64,000 bases of DNA from Mucisphaera sp965279675 (GCF_965279675.1 NZ_CBDIIJ010000002.1:2356001-2420000), one strand, 5' to 3'. Shown: positions 26,301 to 34,277, counted from the stretch's first letter. The notes: generated by a model not told the origin, from the letters alone. Program-made: numbers and translations.

Positions 26301-27140
26301 TGGTCTCTCGTCGTCGACGCCCTCAGCCGAGACACCTCCCTCAACTCCGTCAGCAACTTCTCCAGCCAGGTCGCCTCCTACCTCCGCAACAACGCCATCG
26401 CCGCCGTCCTCCTCGCGATGGTCGGCATCGTCGCCTACATCTGGATCCGCTTCGCCGGCTTCGGCAAAGGCCTAGCCGCCACCGCCGTGCTCGCCCTCGC
26501 CACCTTCGCAGGCGGCCTCGCGCAGCTCGTCATCGGCCAGTACTTCGGCATCGCCGTCCGAGGCGACGGCTTCTGGATCCTCATGGGCATCGCCTTCGCC
26601 CCACCCGCCATCGTCCTCGCCATCGTCACCTGGTACTTCCCGGCCCTTCGCTACGGACCCGCCGCCATCATCGCGCTCGTCCATGACGTCACCATCACCC
26701 TCGGCCTCGTTGCCACCGCCGGCTGGATCTACCAGATCCCCGAACTCAGCTGGCTCGCCCTCGAAGACTTCAAACTCAACCCCGCCATGATCGCCGCCAT
26801 GCTCACCATCGTCGGCTACTCACTCAACGACACCATCGTCGTCTTCGACCGCATCCGCGAAACCAGAGGACGTCTCCCCTACGTCACCAAGGACATGATC
26901 AACGTCTCCATCAACAAGACAATCTCCCGAACCATCCTCACGTCCTTCACCACCTTCCTCGCCGTCTACATCCTCTACTTCTTCGGCGGCGACGCCGTCC
27001 ACGGCTTCGGCTTCGCCATGCTCATCGGCGTCCTCGTCGGCACCTACTCCTCCATCGCCATCGCCGCCCAGATCCTTCTGATCGGCAAACAACCCAAACA
27101 CACCGAGCAAACCCCCGCCGACGCCGTCACCGTCGCCTGA
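23319..27140 (+). CDS. secD: SecDF fusion, protein export proton-driven subunit
   Basis: The 1273-aa protein joins SecD (about 1-670) and SecF (about 680-1273), as in other fused SecDF proteins. It uses the proton gradient to pull exported proteins to completion. SecD has helix 1 (8-24), LKPGLDLAGGTTLVY, a long periplasmic region to about 505, and then AVDANVLIFERIREE in the membrane block. SecF has its first helix near 684-702, IEFRSGTQVSF, and the partner motif SLNDTIVVFDRIRE near the end. The SecF periplasmic loop (about 703-1025) is roughly three times the length in E. coli SecF, and the SecD loop has a coiled-coil-like stretch near 150-280. A strong terminator follows. Confidence 0.96.
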   Translation: MNVPAWKWILVLLVFGLCFAAFYPPQQRLKPGLDLAGGTTLVYTVDIPSGRDPATVIDETIDVLRDRIDPTGTRNLVWRRVAGNRVEVQMALASPETRERREEFYAQRAVVLERNIDPRRLDAIVRLDTDARNREITALADGDQAYFEQLQAFAASHDFFTNIQPEYRQATQAFAQAQARLDAMVEGTPGIDELRAQVDRLFDAMTAATTQYLDAREQRAQAREAILAANVEPHEIQRVLDQPLTRVNPEDPNSLTLREQAKQQLVEAHLDRAEALRTVVDAWTAYEEVKGPLDDPNDLIALLRGSGVLEFRIAAIADEINAAEYLEQIQERGPRAGSDRPFRWFQIDDPEEFDAGDEIVLTEYAGNLYILLANTRDKSLTHDIEGWRLIGASPSQDEIGQPAVAFTLNDFGGQLMSQITGPNQFKPMAIVLDGRVISAPTLQSRIGSNGQISGGPGGFSQEELTYLLRTLKAGSLEGQLSEFPVSIKTTGSAAGADNIQKGTSAAQISLVAVSVFVLLYYLVPGFAMVLALAFNIVIILGVMALLGATFTLPGIAGIVLTIGMAVDANVLIFERIREELQDKKRDLLLAVRNGYDKAFSSILDANLTTLLTCVILGATATSEIRGFAYTLGIGIVASLFTSLFATRVIIELYLGQVRSLPMLPTLFPPIRHLLQPKLDWIGLRWIVLPLSVFLIIWGIWMVNERGEDLLDIEFRSGTQVSFTLSNEQLMENAEARQRVESLGEVARLMDADNFDASTLDPEQQRLLQVVIDIESESAQRIARQQEDYEAAIAVGLQADPPGDPADLELLIGAAVVPEGDIEGTQASGFSVATLITDPDAVSAAVKAAFTDVLDTTRPIAFEGSDLDDIGQAPAFPIARADGEIASLGENIDRPDVTADVTAYLGGVAIVLDDLRPAATLEDLERRIERMRRQPAYEDLGYREFAVIPIDLADQSAEDGTPLYSAVAVVTRDDITNYAEDPASFVETSGLAATEWSLVVDALSRDTSLNSVSNFSSQVASYLRNNAIAAVLLAMVGIVAYIWIRFAGFGKGLAATAVLALATFAGGLAQLVIGQYFGIAVRGDGFWILMGIAFAPPAIVLAIVTWYFPALRYGPAAIIALVHDVTITLGLVATAGWIYQIPELSWLALEDFKLNPAMIAAMLTIVGYSLNDTIVVFDRIRETRGRLPYVTKDMINVSINKTISRTILTSFTTFLAVYILYFFGGDAVHGFGFAMLIGVLVGTYSSIAIAAQILLIGKQPKHTEQTPADAVTVA

Positions 27141-27175
27141 TGACCCCGACGACTGCCATCACTAATCTCTTCGAG

Positions 27176-27200
27176 CCCAGGGCGAGAGCCCTGGGTTTTT
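27176..27200 (+). terminator. Rho-independent terminator after secDF
   Basis: An eight-base perfect stem CCCAGGGC/GCCCTGGG with a GAGA tetraloop is followed by five T. The T run is only on the plus-strand side, so it ends the secDF transcript and not the convergent rsmJ transcript. Confidence 0.9.
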
Positions 27201-27222
27201 GATTCCTGTTTAGTCTGATCTC

Positions 27223-28020
27223 TCAATCCCCACCCAGGTACACATCAAACCGAAACCCACGCCCCTCAACCGAATGATGCGGCGCGAGACCCCCCACCAC
27301 CCCCGCCCGCCGCGCACGCTTCACCGCCACTCGCCTCACCCCCTCAAGCCCCATCGCCGCCCGAAGCAACCGCTCATCCGCCGCCGCATCCCCCTCACCC
27401 GCCAACACCCGTAGCGTCTTCATCGCCTGACGCTCACCCGCCTTCCGCTCGGTCGCAAACATCGGGTCCATCACCACCACCTCCGCCCCCGCCAGCCCGC
27501 GCCCCAGCCCATCCCCATACAGCCACGCAACCTCACCCTCATCCGCCATGAGCATCCCACTATCCCCCCAGGCCAGCGAACATCGCGACGCCAACCCCTC
27601 CACGATCCCCGCCGCCTCCGCCCGACGAATCCCATCCGCCAGCAATTGAGCCACCACCGGATCACGCTCGCAGGCCACCACCTCGCACCCCGCCGCCACC
27701 AGCAGCAAAAGATCCTCTCCCCAGCCCGCCGTCGCATCCAGCACCCGCAGCCCCCGCAGCGAACGTCCCCTCGATGCCACCGCCCGAAAAAGCGGCGCCT
27801 TCAAACTCCGCCCCGGACCCGACCGCACATCCATTCCCGTCCAGTCCGCCCGCACCCGACGCCCCTCAGGATCAACCACGGCCAGCCCCTCCACACCCAG
27901 CCGCAACCCATACCCCTCCGCCAGCGACCCGCCACGCTCGCCCAGCCACAACGCCAGCGACTCAGCCGCAGCCTCATAAGCCGGGCTCTCCGCCGCGACC
28001 CCGCACCCCATCCCGCTCAC
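27223..28020 (-). CDS. rsmJ: 16S rRNA (guanine-N2) methyltransferase RsmJ
   Basis: The 265-aa product resembles E. coli RsmJ, which methylates guanine 1516 of 16S rRNA with S-adenosylmethionine. Supporting stretches are VLDATAGWGEDLLLL (AdoMet motif I), CERDPVVAQLLADGI, the catalytic-type VMDPMF, VAVKRAR and the GFRFDVYLG end. The start is a GTG at 28020 whose bases overlap the stop of the upstream hydrolase (GTGA), so the two genes are co-translated. It is convergent with secDF. Confidence 0.9.
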   Translation of the reverse strand: MSGMGCGVAAESPAYEAAAESLALWLGERGGSLAEGYGLRLGVEGLAVVDPEGRRVRADWTGMDVRSGPGRSLKAPLFRAVASRGRSLRGLRVLDATAGWGEDLLLLVAAGCEVVACERDPVVAQLLADGIRRAEAAGIVEGLASRCSLAWGDSGMLMADEGEVAWLYGDGLGRGLAGAEVVVMDPMFATERKAGERQAMKTLRVLAGEGDAAADERLLRAAMGLEGVRRVAVKRARRAGVVGGLAPHHSVEGRGFRFDVYLGGD

Positions 28021-28943
28021 GCGCCGTCCTTCGTCGCTTCGGCCTCCGCCTCCGCCAGCTGCTGCTCGTAACGCCGTCGATTTGTCCGGTGATCCATCAG
28101 CACAAACAACCGCTCCCGATCCGTCGCCGGAATCAGCTGCTCGATCGCCTTCCGCGCGATCCCCATGTTCGTCCGCCGCGACAAGTGCGTCAGCACCACA
28201 TGCTGCGAAGCCGACACCTCCAGCAGCTTCGCGATGTGCTTCAGATGCAGGTGCTTCCCGATCTTCGCCCGCGCATGATCATCCTTCTCGAGGAACGTGC
28301 ACTCCGTAATCAGGATCTTGCTCTGCAAGACATCCGCCCGCTCAAAATGCTCACCCCACGCCGTATCCCCCAGATAAGCCACCAGCGGGATCTCCAGCGT
28401 CCGTGTGATCTCCTCACCCTTCTGCTTGAGCTCCACCAGCTTCGGCTGCGGCAAACCCACATACTCCTGCTTCAGCTTGCTCCGACGCTCCATCACCACA
28501 AACCCAAGCGACGGCACCGTATGATTCGTCGCAAACGCCCGCAGATAGTGATCGTTCTTGATCTTGAACTCATCACCCGGCGTCATAGCCACCAGGTTGT
28601 AAGGCGTCTTCTGATTCTCTACACCCACCCACGCATCCATCAACCCCCGCAACGGCCCCTCTAACTCCGGATGACACAGCACCGTTCCCGTCCCCATCCC
28701 CTGAAAATGTCGCTGCGACAGGTAATACGTCAACGCCGCCGCATGATCCATATGCCCATGCGTGAGTGCCACATGATTCGCACTCAACGCCGACCGCGGA
28801 CACAACCCGATATCAAAACAGATGTCCAACTCAGGAATCTGAACCACCGTCTCTTCGCCCGCCACCGAGATCCCCTGAACCCGGTAGGGCGGCAGATACA
28901 AAAACCCGAGCTGCGAGCGACGCTGCGGTTCGTGAGGAAGCAT
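28017..28943 (-). CDS. Metallo-beta-lactamase-fold hydrolase, ribonuclease Z-like
   Basis: From the ATG at 28943 the protein has 308 aa. It contains the zinc-binding THGHMDHAAAL motif of the MBL fold, FATNHTVPSLGFV with a later histidine ligand, ECTF in the position of a further acidic ligand, and VVLTHLSRR. This order resembles ribonuclease Z and related nucleases that process tRNA 3' ends. Identity as true RNase Z is not proven, since the flexible-arm region was not recognised. An in-frame ATG 15 codons upstream (28988) is also possible, and neither start has a clear ribosome-binding site. It overlaps rsmJ by four bases. Confidence 0.78.
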   Translation of the reverse strand: MLPHEPQRRSQLGFLYLPPYRVQGISVAGEETVVQIPELDICFDIGLCPRSALSANHVALTHGHMDHAAALTYYLSQRHFQGMGTGTVLCHPELEGPLRGLMDAWVGVENQKTPYNLVAMTPGDEFKIKNDHYLRAFATNHTVPSLGFVVMERRSKLKQEYVGLPQPKLVELKQKGEEITRTLEIPLVAYLGDTAWGEHFERADVLQSKILITECTFLEKDDHARAKIGKHLHLKHIAKLLEVSASQHVVLTHLSRRTNMGIARKAIEQLIPATDRERLFVLMDHRTNRRRYEQQLAEAEAEATKDGA

Positions 28944-29192
28944 AAATAAACTCTGAAGGCCCGATGAACCAAAACACCAGTCGGTCAACGCTCACACGCA
29001 CAGGCAGCCCGGCCGCAGACGCCCTGTACCAACCAGCCAATCAGCCGACACCACGCTGGCGACGCCGACCCAGTCACGAGAGAACACCCCTCGAACCCGT
29101 AGCATCCCCCGGCCACCTCAGACCGTCAAACCACCACCAAAACCAGCCAACTCCGTCTTTACACCCGGCCCCCACCCCGCCAGACTAAAACC
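28944..29192. other. Divergent intergenic region, hydrolase / histidine kinase
   Basis: This 249-bp stretch separates diverging genes and should hold both promoters. It is C-rich, like its surroundings. No clear promoter hexamers, palindromes or ribosome-binding site for the kinase gene were seen. No small gene was supported. Confidence 0.4.
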
Positions 29193-30461
29193 ATGCCCGC
29201 CCCCACACCCCCAAGCGATCTCAATCCCGCCACCCTCCCCACGCAGATGCTCAATTCCCTGCCATTCTGCGTCGCCTACGTCTCCCTCCCCGACGAAACC
29301 TACCGCTACTGCAATCCCGCCTACCAAACATGGCTCGGTAAACCCCCGGCCGAACTCATCGGCACGCCCATCCGCGACTTCATCGGCGAGCAGGCTTATG
29401 CCCTCATCCACCCCCACTGCCTCAAAGCCGCCCAGGGCCAGGTCACCCAGTACGAAGCCCAGATCCGGTTCCCCTCCGGAAAGGAACATGCCATCCGCGT
29501 TCGACTCTTCCCCGACACCAGCCACGGCACACCCTGCCCCGGCTGCGTTGTCATGGTCGAAGACATCGGCAACATCCAACTCACCCAGGCACAACTGCTC
29601 CGCCTCAACGCCGAACTCGAAGAAGGCATCGCCCGCCGCACCCGAGAACTCGAAGCCGCCAACGACGAACTCCGCGCCGAGATCGACACCCGCCACCTCG
29701 TCGAACAGCAGCTCGCCGAGCACCGCGAAGAACTCGCCCACGTCGCCCGCATCTCAACCCTTGGCGAAACCGCCACCGCCCTCGCCCACGAACTCAACCA
29801 GCCCCTCGCCGCCATCAGCAACTACGCCAACGCCGTCATCAAACGCATGCAGTCAGGTGACGCCACCATCGAGCAACTTGAAGTCCCCCTCCGTGAAGTC
29901 GCCTCGCAGGCCGAACGCGCCGGCAATGTGATCCGCCAACTCCGCGAGTTCTTCCGCAAGCACGAAACCCAGTCCATCAAACTCAAAGTCACCCCGCTGC
30001 TCGAAGAAACCCTCAGCCTCGTACAGCGACCGCTCGCCAACGCCAACATCACCCTCGACTATCAGGCCGCCCACAACCTCCCACACATCCAGGGCGACCC
30101 CATCCTCTTCAAACAGGTCCTCTTCAACCTCCTGAGAAACGCCATCGACGCCACCGTCGCCGCCGACGACCAGCAGGACGAACACCGACTGATCAAAGTC
30201 CGCGCCGTGGCCTCCCCCAACAAGAAATGGGTCCAGATCCGCGTCCGCGACTGGGGCTCAGGCGTCCCCCAGGAAGACCTCATCCGTATCTTCGAACCCT
30301 TCTACACCACCAAGAAAGACGGCATGGGCATCGGACTCGCCATCGCCAAACGCATCATCGAAGCCGAAAGGGGCTGTCTCTCCGCCCACCGCCGCCAACC
30401 CCAAGGACTCGAGATGATCATCGAACTCCCGGTCCGCAGCGACAACGAATTGAACGATTAG
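29193..30461 (+). CDS. PAS-domain sensor histidine kinase (FixL/DctB-like)
   Basis: The 422-aa protein lacks membrane helices and is probably cytosolic. An N-terminal PAS domain (about 18-125; YCNPAYQTWLGKPPAEL) is followed by a coiled coil (about 128-190). The dimerisation/phosphoacceptor helix is ALAHELNQPLAAISNY with His199. The ATPase domain has the N-box (NLLRNAIDA), G1 (DWGSGVP) and F/G2 (FEPFYTTKKDGMGIGLAI). The ELNQPLAAISNY form of the H-box is typical of FixL, DctB and TodS-like kinases. Haem binding cannot be judged from the sequence. It is followed after 91 bases by a FixJ-type regulator, so the two form a two-component pair. Confidence 0.92.
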   Translation: MPAPTPPSDLNPATLPTQMLNSLPFCVAYVSLPDETYRYCNPAYQTWLGKPPAELIGTPIRDFIGEQAYALIHPHCLKAAQGQVTQYEAQIRFPSGKEHAIRVRLFPDTSHGTPCPGCVVMVEDIGNIQLTQAQLLRLNAELEEGIARRTRELEAANDELRAEIDTRHLVEQQLAEHREELAHVARISTLGETATALAHELNQPLAAISNYANAVIKRMQSGDATIEQLEVPLREVASQAERAGNVIRQLREFFRKHETQSIKLKVTPLLEETLSLVQRPLANANITLDYQAAHNLPHIQGDPILFKQVLFNLLRNAIDATVAADDQQDEHRLIKVRAVASPNKKWVQIRVRDWGSGVPQEDLIRIFEPFYTTKKDGMGIGLAIAKRIIEAERGCLSAHRRQPQGLEMIIELPVRSDNELND

Positions 30462-30552
30462 GACATTTTGACCTTTTCATGACGCCCTGTTTCAGCTATG
30501 CTGCACACAAAACAGCGGCAACCCAAGCACCCGCCGCACAGGGCTCAGAATC

Positions 30553-31185
30553 ATGATGACGCACGCTTCCCAGTACCCCGTCTACGTGATCGACGACGAC
30601 CCCGCCGTCCGCGACTCCCTCCGCTGGCTCCTCGAATCAGAAGGACACACCGTCCAACTCTACCCCGACGCCGGCACGTTCCTCGCCCAACTCGACCCCA
30701 CCGCCCACGGCTGTCTCCTCCTCGACGTACGCCTGCCCGGTATGAGTGGCGTCGATCTCGTCGAGAAACTCGCCAACACCAACACCCAGCTCAAAGTCAT
30801 CATGATCTCCGGCCACGCCGACGTCCCCGACGCCGTCCGATCCATGAAAGCCGGTGCCCTCGACTTCGTCGAAAAACCCTTCCCCCGCGAAGTCCTCCTC
30901 TCCCGCGTTAACGAAGTCCTCGACGCCTGCGAACGGGAACAGGCCCAGCAGACCGAGGTCCAGACCGTCAAAGAAAGACTCGCCACACTCACGCCCCGCG
31001 AAACCACCGTCATGGAATACGTCGTCCGCGGCATGCTCAACAAACAGATCGCCACCGAACTCGGCCTCAGCCAGAAAACCGTCGAGGTCCACCGCGCCCA
31101 CGTCATGCAGAAGATGAGAGCCTCCAGCCTCGCCGAACTCGTCCGCATGTCCGTCGCCATCGAAGAACTCGCCGCCAGCAATTAG
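30553..31185 (+). CDS. FixJ-family response regulator
   Basis: The 210-aa protein has a receiver domain with the acidic pocket DDD (14-16), phosphoacceptor Asp58 (LLLDVRLPGMSG), ISGHAD and Lys108 (FVEKPF). A LuxR/NarL-type HTH domain follows at about 143-205 (LTPRETTVMEYV, NKQIATELGLSQKTVEVHRAHVMQKM). It probably activates transcription when phosphorylated by the upstream kinase. Two ATG codons are adjacent (30553 and 30556). No target genes such as nitrogen fixation or microaerobic oxidase genes lie nearby, so the stimulus and regulon are unknown. Confidence 0.95.
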   Translation: MMTHASQYPVYVIDDDPAVRDSLRWLLESEGHTVQLYPDAGTFLAQLDPTAHGCLLLDVRLPGMSGVDLVEKLANTNTQLKVIMISGHADVPDAVRSMKAGALDFVEKPFPREVLLSRVNEVLDACEREQAQQTEVQTVKERLATLTPRETTVMEYVVRGMLNKQIATELGLSQKTVEVHRAHVMQKMRASSLAELVRMSVAIEELAASN

Positions 31186-31237
31186 AACGACGACTTACTC
31201 GCCATCCGGCAACACGCCTCCGACCAACCAGCAACCC

Positions 31238-31268
31238 AAAAAACCCACGAGCCTCTCGGCCCGTGGGT
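31238..31268 (-). terminator. Terminator for the minus-strand exported-protein gene
   Basis: Read on the minus strand, the sequence has ACCCACG and CGTGGGT pairing around a 12-base loop, followed by a run of T (31242 down to 31238). It lies 22 bases beyond the stop codon at 31290, as expected for a rho-independent terminator. Confidence 0.75.
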
Positions 31269-31289
31269 CCGGCTCGTCGCAACGAACAC

Positions 31290-32054
31290 TCACTCAACGA
31301 TCTCAGCCCCACTCGGAGCCTCATACAGATTCGCGTCCGGCAGTTCGGTCCCGAGATCAATCCCGCTGATCTCGTAACTGGCACCCTCGCCCGGATCTGA
31401 AGGATTCCACCCCGGATAGAAGGTCAACTTCGCGGGTAACAGCAGACCATCGACCTCCGTGTAAGACTCATACACCCACGTCACACGCTCAACGCCCGTC
31501 TCGGTCACGCTGTGATTGAGGACCGCCACCAGATCCGTCTCGGGATCGATGTACAACTGATAATCATCCTCCGCCGAGTGCCCCACGCCGTCCTCATAGC
31601 CGATATGGATCACCCGGTACGTCCGACCATCAAACGTTCCCTCCCCCGCATCGGTGACGACCACGCCCGGATCACCAAAGACAAACGGCACACCCGCAAA
31701 GTAGAACGAGCCCAGATTGTAGAAGCGCGCCGGCAAGCCACCCAGCGCCGATTCCGCTGGCTCAACCCACGCACGCTCACCGTCCCACCCGGTCACATAA
31801 CCCGAGCTCTCAATACGATTCTTTCGGTGCTGAAGGTCCACCGTCGACCGACTACGCTCGGCCACCTCTGCGGTCAGCGGGAAGCCATCCATGGTGTAAC
31901 TCAGCCGCTTCTGCTCCGACCACCGATCCAGCCCCCCGTGAGCCTCCCAGGTCGCGTCCAGCGGCGACGCCGCCACGCCCGCCGTCAGCGTCAGGGTGAG
32001 ACCTGCAGCTAGCAAGCCGCGTGCAGTCAGTCCATGGAGTGAGTTCGTGTTCAT
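31290..32054 (-). CDS. Exported protein of unknown function
   Basis: From the ATG at 32054 (AGGAG site upstream) the product has 254 aa with a signal peptide of about 30 residues (LTARGLLAAGLTLTLTAGVAAS). The mature part starts with DATWEAHGGLDRWSEQKRL and includes several beta-rich stretches (TYRVIHIGYEDG, YQLYIDPETDLVAVLNHS, GLLLPAKLTFYPG). This pattern recalls the LolA/outer-membrane lipoprotein-sorting-like fold, where a protein measures a gradient of hydrophobic ligand. I do not assign a family with certainty. It is transcribed divergently from a TetR regulator, with a partial palindrome between them, and so is a likely target of that regulator. Confidence 0.75.
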   Translation of the reverse strand: MNTNSLHGLTARGLLAAGLTLTLTAGVAASPLDATWEAHGGLDRWSEQKRLSYTMDGFPLTAEVAERSRSTVDLQHRKNRIESSGYVTGWDGERAWVEPAESALGGLPARFYNLGSFYFAGVPFVFGDPGVVVTDAGEGTFDGRTYRVIHIGYEDGVGHSAEDDYQLYIDPETDLVAVLNHSVTETGVERVTWVYESYTEVDGLLLPAKLTFYPGWNPSDPGEGASYEISGIDLGTELPDANLYEAPSGAEIVE

Positions 32055-32136
32055 CGCAAGGGCTCCTATGAGTTCTGAGGCATCCGCCTCAAGTGAAGGT
32101 TGGTGGCTGGCCAACGCCCGCCTGCGGGGGTAGAAT

Positions 32137-32154
32137 AGACGTACTAGTCAGTAT
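32137..32154. promoter_or_regulatory. Candidate TetR operator
   Basis: The sequence is an imperfect palindrome centred on ACTAGT (32143-32148), with the pattern AxACxxACTAGTxxGTxT. It lies 92 bp before the TetR gene and 82 bp before the divergent exported-protein gene, where a self-regulating TetR protein would bind. It overlaps AT-rich -10-like sequences on both strands. Binding is inferred. Confidence 0.5.
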
Positions 32155-32245
32155 ATTTCATGGCCTGCGTAAAAATGTGCATCCATCATTCCGCCACGCA
32201 GTCTAAGATCATGAAAATCCCAAACTTACGAACGCCCGAAGACCC

Positions 32246-32809
32246 ATGAAAAAATCCAAACGCGACCATATCCTCGAGACCGCCCAGAAACTCTTCGCCA
32301 ATCAGGGCTATCAGCGAACCTCCGTCGATCAGATCATCGCCGCCGCAGAAGTCGCCAAGATGACCGTCTACAACCACTTCCCCACCAAAGCCGACCTGGT
32401 CACCGCCGTCGTCCGCCGCCGTGACCAGGCCCTCATCGAGTACCTCACTACCAAGGCAGCCGCCGCCGACACGCCCCGCGAGAAACTGCTCGCCCTCTTC
32501 GACGCCCTCGAAGCCTTTGTCAAAACCAACCCCTCAGAAGGCTGCACCTTCCTCAACGTCATCGCCGAATACGCCAGCGCCGACGAGGAACCCCGGCAGG
32601 CCGCCGCGAACCATAAAGCCAGCTGCCACAAATATATCCAACACCTCGCGACCCAAGCCCGAGCCGCCGACCCCCAAGCCCTGGCCGATCAGCTCATGCT
32701 CCTCATCGACGGCGCTCTCTCCAACGCCAGGCGACTCAACAACCACAAACCCTCCGCCACCGCCAAACAGGCAGCAGCCATCCTCATCAATCAGCAGTTC
32801 GATCAATAG
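32246..32809 (+). CDS. TetR/AcrR-family transcriptional regulator
   Basis: The 187-aa protein has the family N-terminal HTH: RDHILETAQKLFANQGYQRTSVDQIIAAAEVAKMTVYNHFPTK is spread over residues 6-48, with the usual YxxF end of the recognition helix. The rest is an all-helical ligand-binding domain with a TetR_C-like segment (EGCTFLNVIAEYA). It is divergent from the exported protein at 31290-32054 and probably represses it and itself. The ligand is not known. Confidence 0.93.
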   Translation: MKKSKRDHILETAQKLFANQGYQRTSVDQIIAAAEVAKMTVYNHFPTKADLVTAVVRRRDQALIEYLTTKAAAADTPREKLLALFDALEAFVKTNPSEGCTFLNVIAEYASADEEPRQAAANHKASCHKYIQHLATQARAADPQALADQLMLLIDGALSNARRLNNHKPSATAKQAAAILINQQFDQ

Positions 32810-33220
32810 ACCAGCAACGATACCGCTCAGCCTGTACCGTAAAGACACAAATTCTCTCTTAAACATCTGTCAAATCGAAGCTTAAGCAGCTGCTGCCACC
32901 TTTCGCAGCAACTTGGAACCCTTACGCTTGCACCCGACTGACCACGATTCGCTATAATATGTGGCATGGCTGAGCTGCCACTCCTATCATATGTGCTGAA
33001 AGTCGAGGTGTATGCCCAATATATGTGCGATAGGCTCATGCGACACCGAGATGCTGCATTAAATATGTGCAATCGCACCCGACGCACCAACCAGATTTCG
33101 GCTACAACTACAGGCTTAACTCTCAGAGACCAACACAATCAGGCTGGTCGCCATCAGCCGATGCGTCGCAGGTAACAACCACCCAACTGTTTCGATTCTT
33201 TTAAGGAGCGTGCAAGAACC
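32810..33220 (+). promoter_or_regulatory. Long AT-richer leader of glutamine synthetase with four phased repeats
   Basis: This 411-bp gap is less GC-rich than the rest of the window. It holds a perfect -10 (TATAAT, 32953-32958) preceded by TTGCAC (32928-32933) with a 19-bp spacer. Four copies of ATATGTG(C/G) begin at 32957, 32989, 33021 and 33063. The distances of 32, 32 and 42 bp equal about three, three and four helical turns. The first copy overlaps the -10. A strong AAGGAG site (33203-33208) serves the glnII ATG at 33221. The repeats could be an operator array for a nitrogen regulator, or several promoter elements. Function is inference. Confidence 0.55.
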
Positions 33221-34249
33221 ATGAGTAAGGCGAAACTCGAATACATCTGGCTCGACGGCTACAAGCCCACCCAGAGCCTCCGCAGCAAGACCCAGATCGT
33301 CAAGGATTTCAGCGGCAAGCTCGAAGACTGCCCGATCTGGTCCTTCGATGGCTCCTCAACCGAGCAGGCCGAAGGCGGGAGCTCCGACTGCCTCCTCAAG
33401 CCAGTCTTCGTCTGCCCCGATCCCGGCCGCAAAGACGGCTACCTTGTCATGACCGAGGTTCTCAACCCGGACGGTACGCCCCACGAATCCAACGGCCGTG
33501 CCCTCATCGACGACGATGACAACGACTTCTGGTTCGGCTTCGAACAGGAGTACACCCTCATGGACCCGTCCACCGGGCTCCCCATCGGCTTCCCCCCGGG
33601 CGGCTACCCCCGCCCCCAGGGTCCCTACTACTGCTCGGTCGGTGCCCAGAACGCCTTCGGCCGCGAACTCGTCGAAGAACACCTCGACATGTGTCTCGAG
33701 GCCGGCCTCAACGTCGAAGGCATCAACGGCGAAGTGATGGCGGGCCAGTGGGAGTTCCAGGGCTTCGCTAAGGGTGCAGCCCAGGCCGGCGATGAGATGT
33801 GGATCGGCCGCTACCTCCTCGAACGCTGCGGCGAAAAATACGACCTCGCCATCAGCTGGCACTGCAAGCCCGTCAAGGGCGACTGGAACGGCTCCGGCAT
33901 GCACGCCAACTTCTCCAACGGCGTCATGCGCGATGCCGGCAAGAAGGAAGTCTTCGATCAGATCTGCCAGGCCTTCGGCACCCCCGATCGCATCAAGGCC
34001 CACATCGATGTCTACGGCGCCGACAACGACCAACGCCTGACCGGTCTCCACGAGACTCAGTCCATCGATAAGTTCTCCTATGGCGTCTCAGACCGCGGGG
34101 CCTCCATCCGCATCCCCATCGGCACCGTCGAAGCCGGCTACAAGGGCCGCCTCGAAGACCGCCGCCCCAACTCCCAGGCCGACCCTTACAAGGTTGCCGC
34201 CGCGATCATCAAGACCGTCAAGTCTGCCTGCAGCAAGCTCGGAATGTAG
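33221..34249 (+). CDS. glnII: Glutamine synthetase type II
   Basis: This 342-aa enzyme makes glutamine from glutamate, ammonia and ATP. Its length and sequence match the short eukaryote-like type II enzymes (also found in Rhizobium, Streptomyces and planctomycetes), not the 470-aa bacterial type I. Visible regions are WSFDGSSTEQAEG (beta-Grasp/N-terminal substrate region), FGFEQEYTL (metal-binding Glu), GINGEVMAGQWEFQ, HCKPVKGDWNGSGMHAN, and IGTVEAGYKGRLEDRRP with the family EDRRP segment. It has its own promoter region and terminator, so it is probably monocistronic. Confidence 0.97.
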   Translation: MSKAKLEYIWLDGYKPTQSLRSKTQIVKDFSGKLEDCPIWSFDGSSTEQAEGGSSDCLLKPVFVCPDPGRKDGYLVMTEVLNPDGTPHESNGRALIDDDDNDFWFGFEQEYTLMDPSTGLPIGFPPGGYPRPQGPYYCSVGAQNAFGRELVEEHLDMCLEAGLNVEGINGEVMAGQWEFQGFAKGAAQAGDEMWIGRYLLERCGEKYDLAISWHCKPVKGDWNGSGMHANFSNGVMRDAGKKEVFDQICQAFGTPDRIKAHIDVYGADNDQRLTGLHETQSIDKFSYGVSDRGASIRIPIGTVEAGYKGRLEDRRPNSQADPYKVAAAIIKTVKSACSKLGM

Positions 34250-34277
34250 ACCAGACAATTTTAACCCCGGATCCGAA

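Noticed and set aside
32913..32933. Sigma-54-like promoter (TTGGAAC ... TTGC) upstream of glnII
   Set aside because: The GG and GC elements are 15 bp apart instead of 12, so it does not fit the -24/-12 pattern.
32966..33175. A 69-codon open frame within the glutamine synthetase leader
   Set aside because: No ribosome-binding site precedes it, its codon use is unlike the neighbours, and it runs through the ATATGTG repeats whose spacing is not a multiple of three. It is best seen as chance in a regulatory region.
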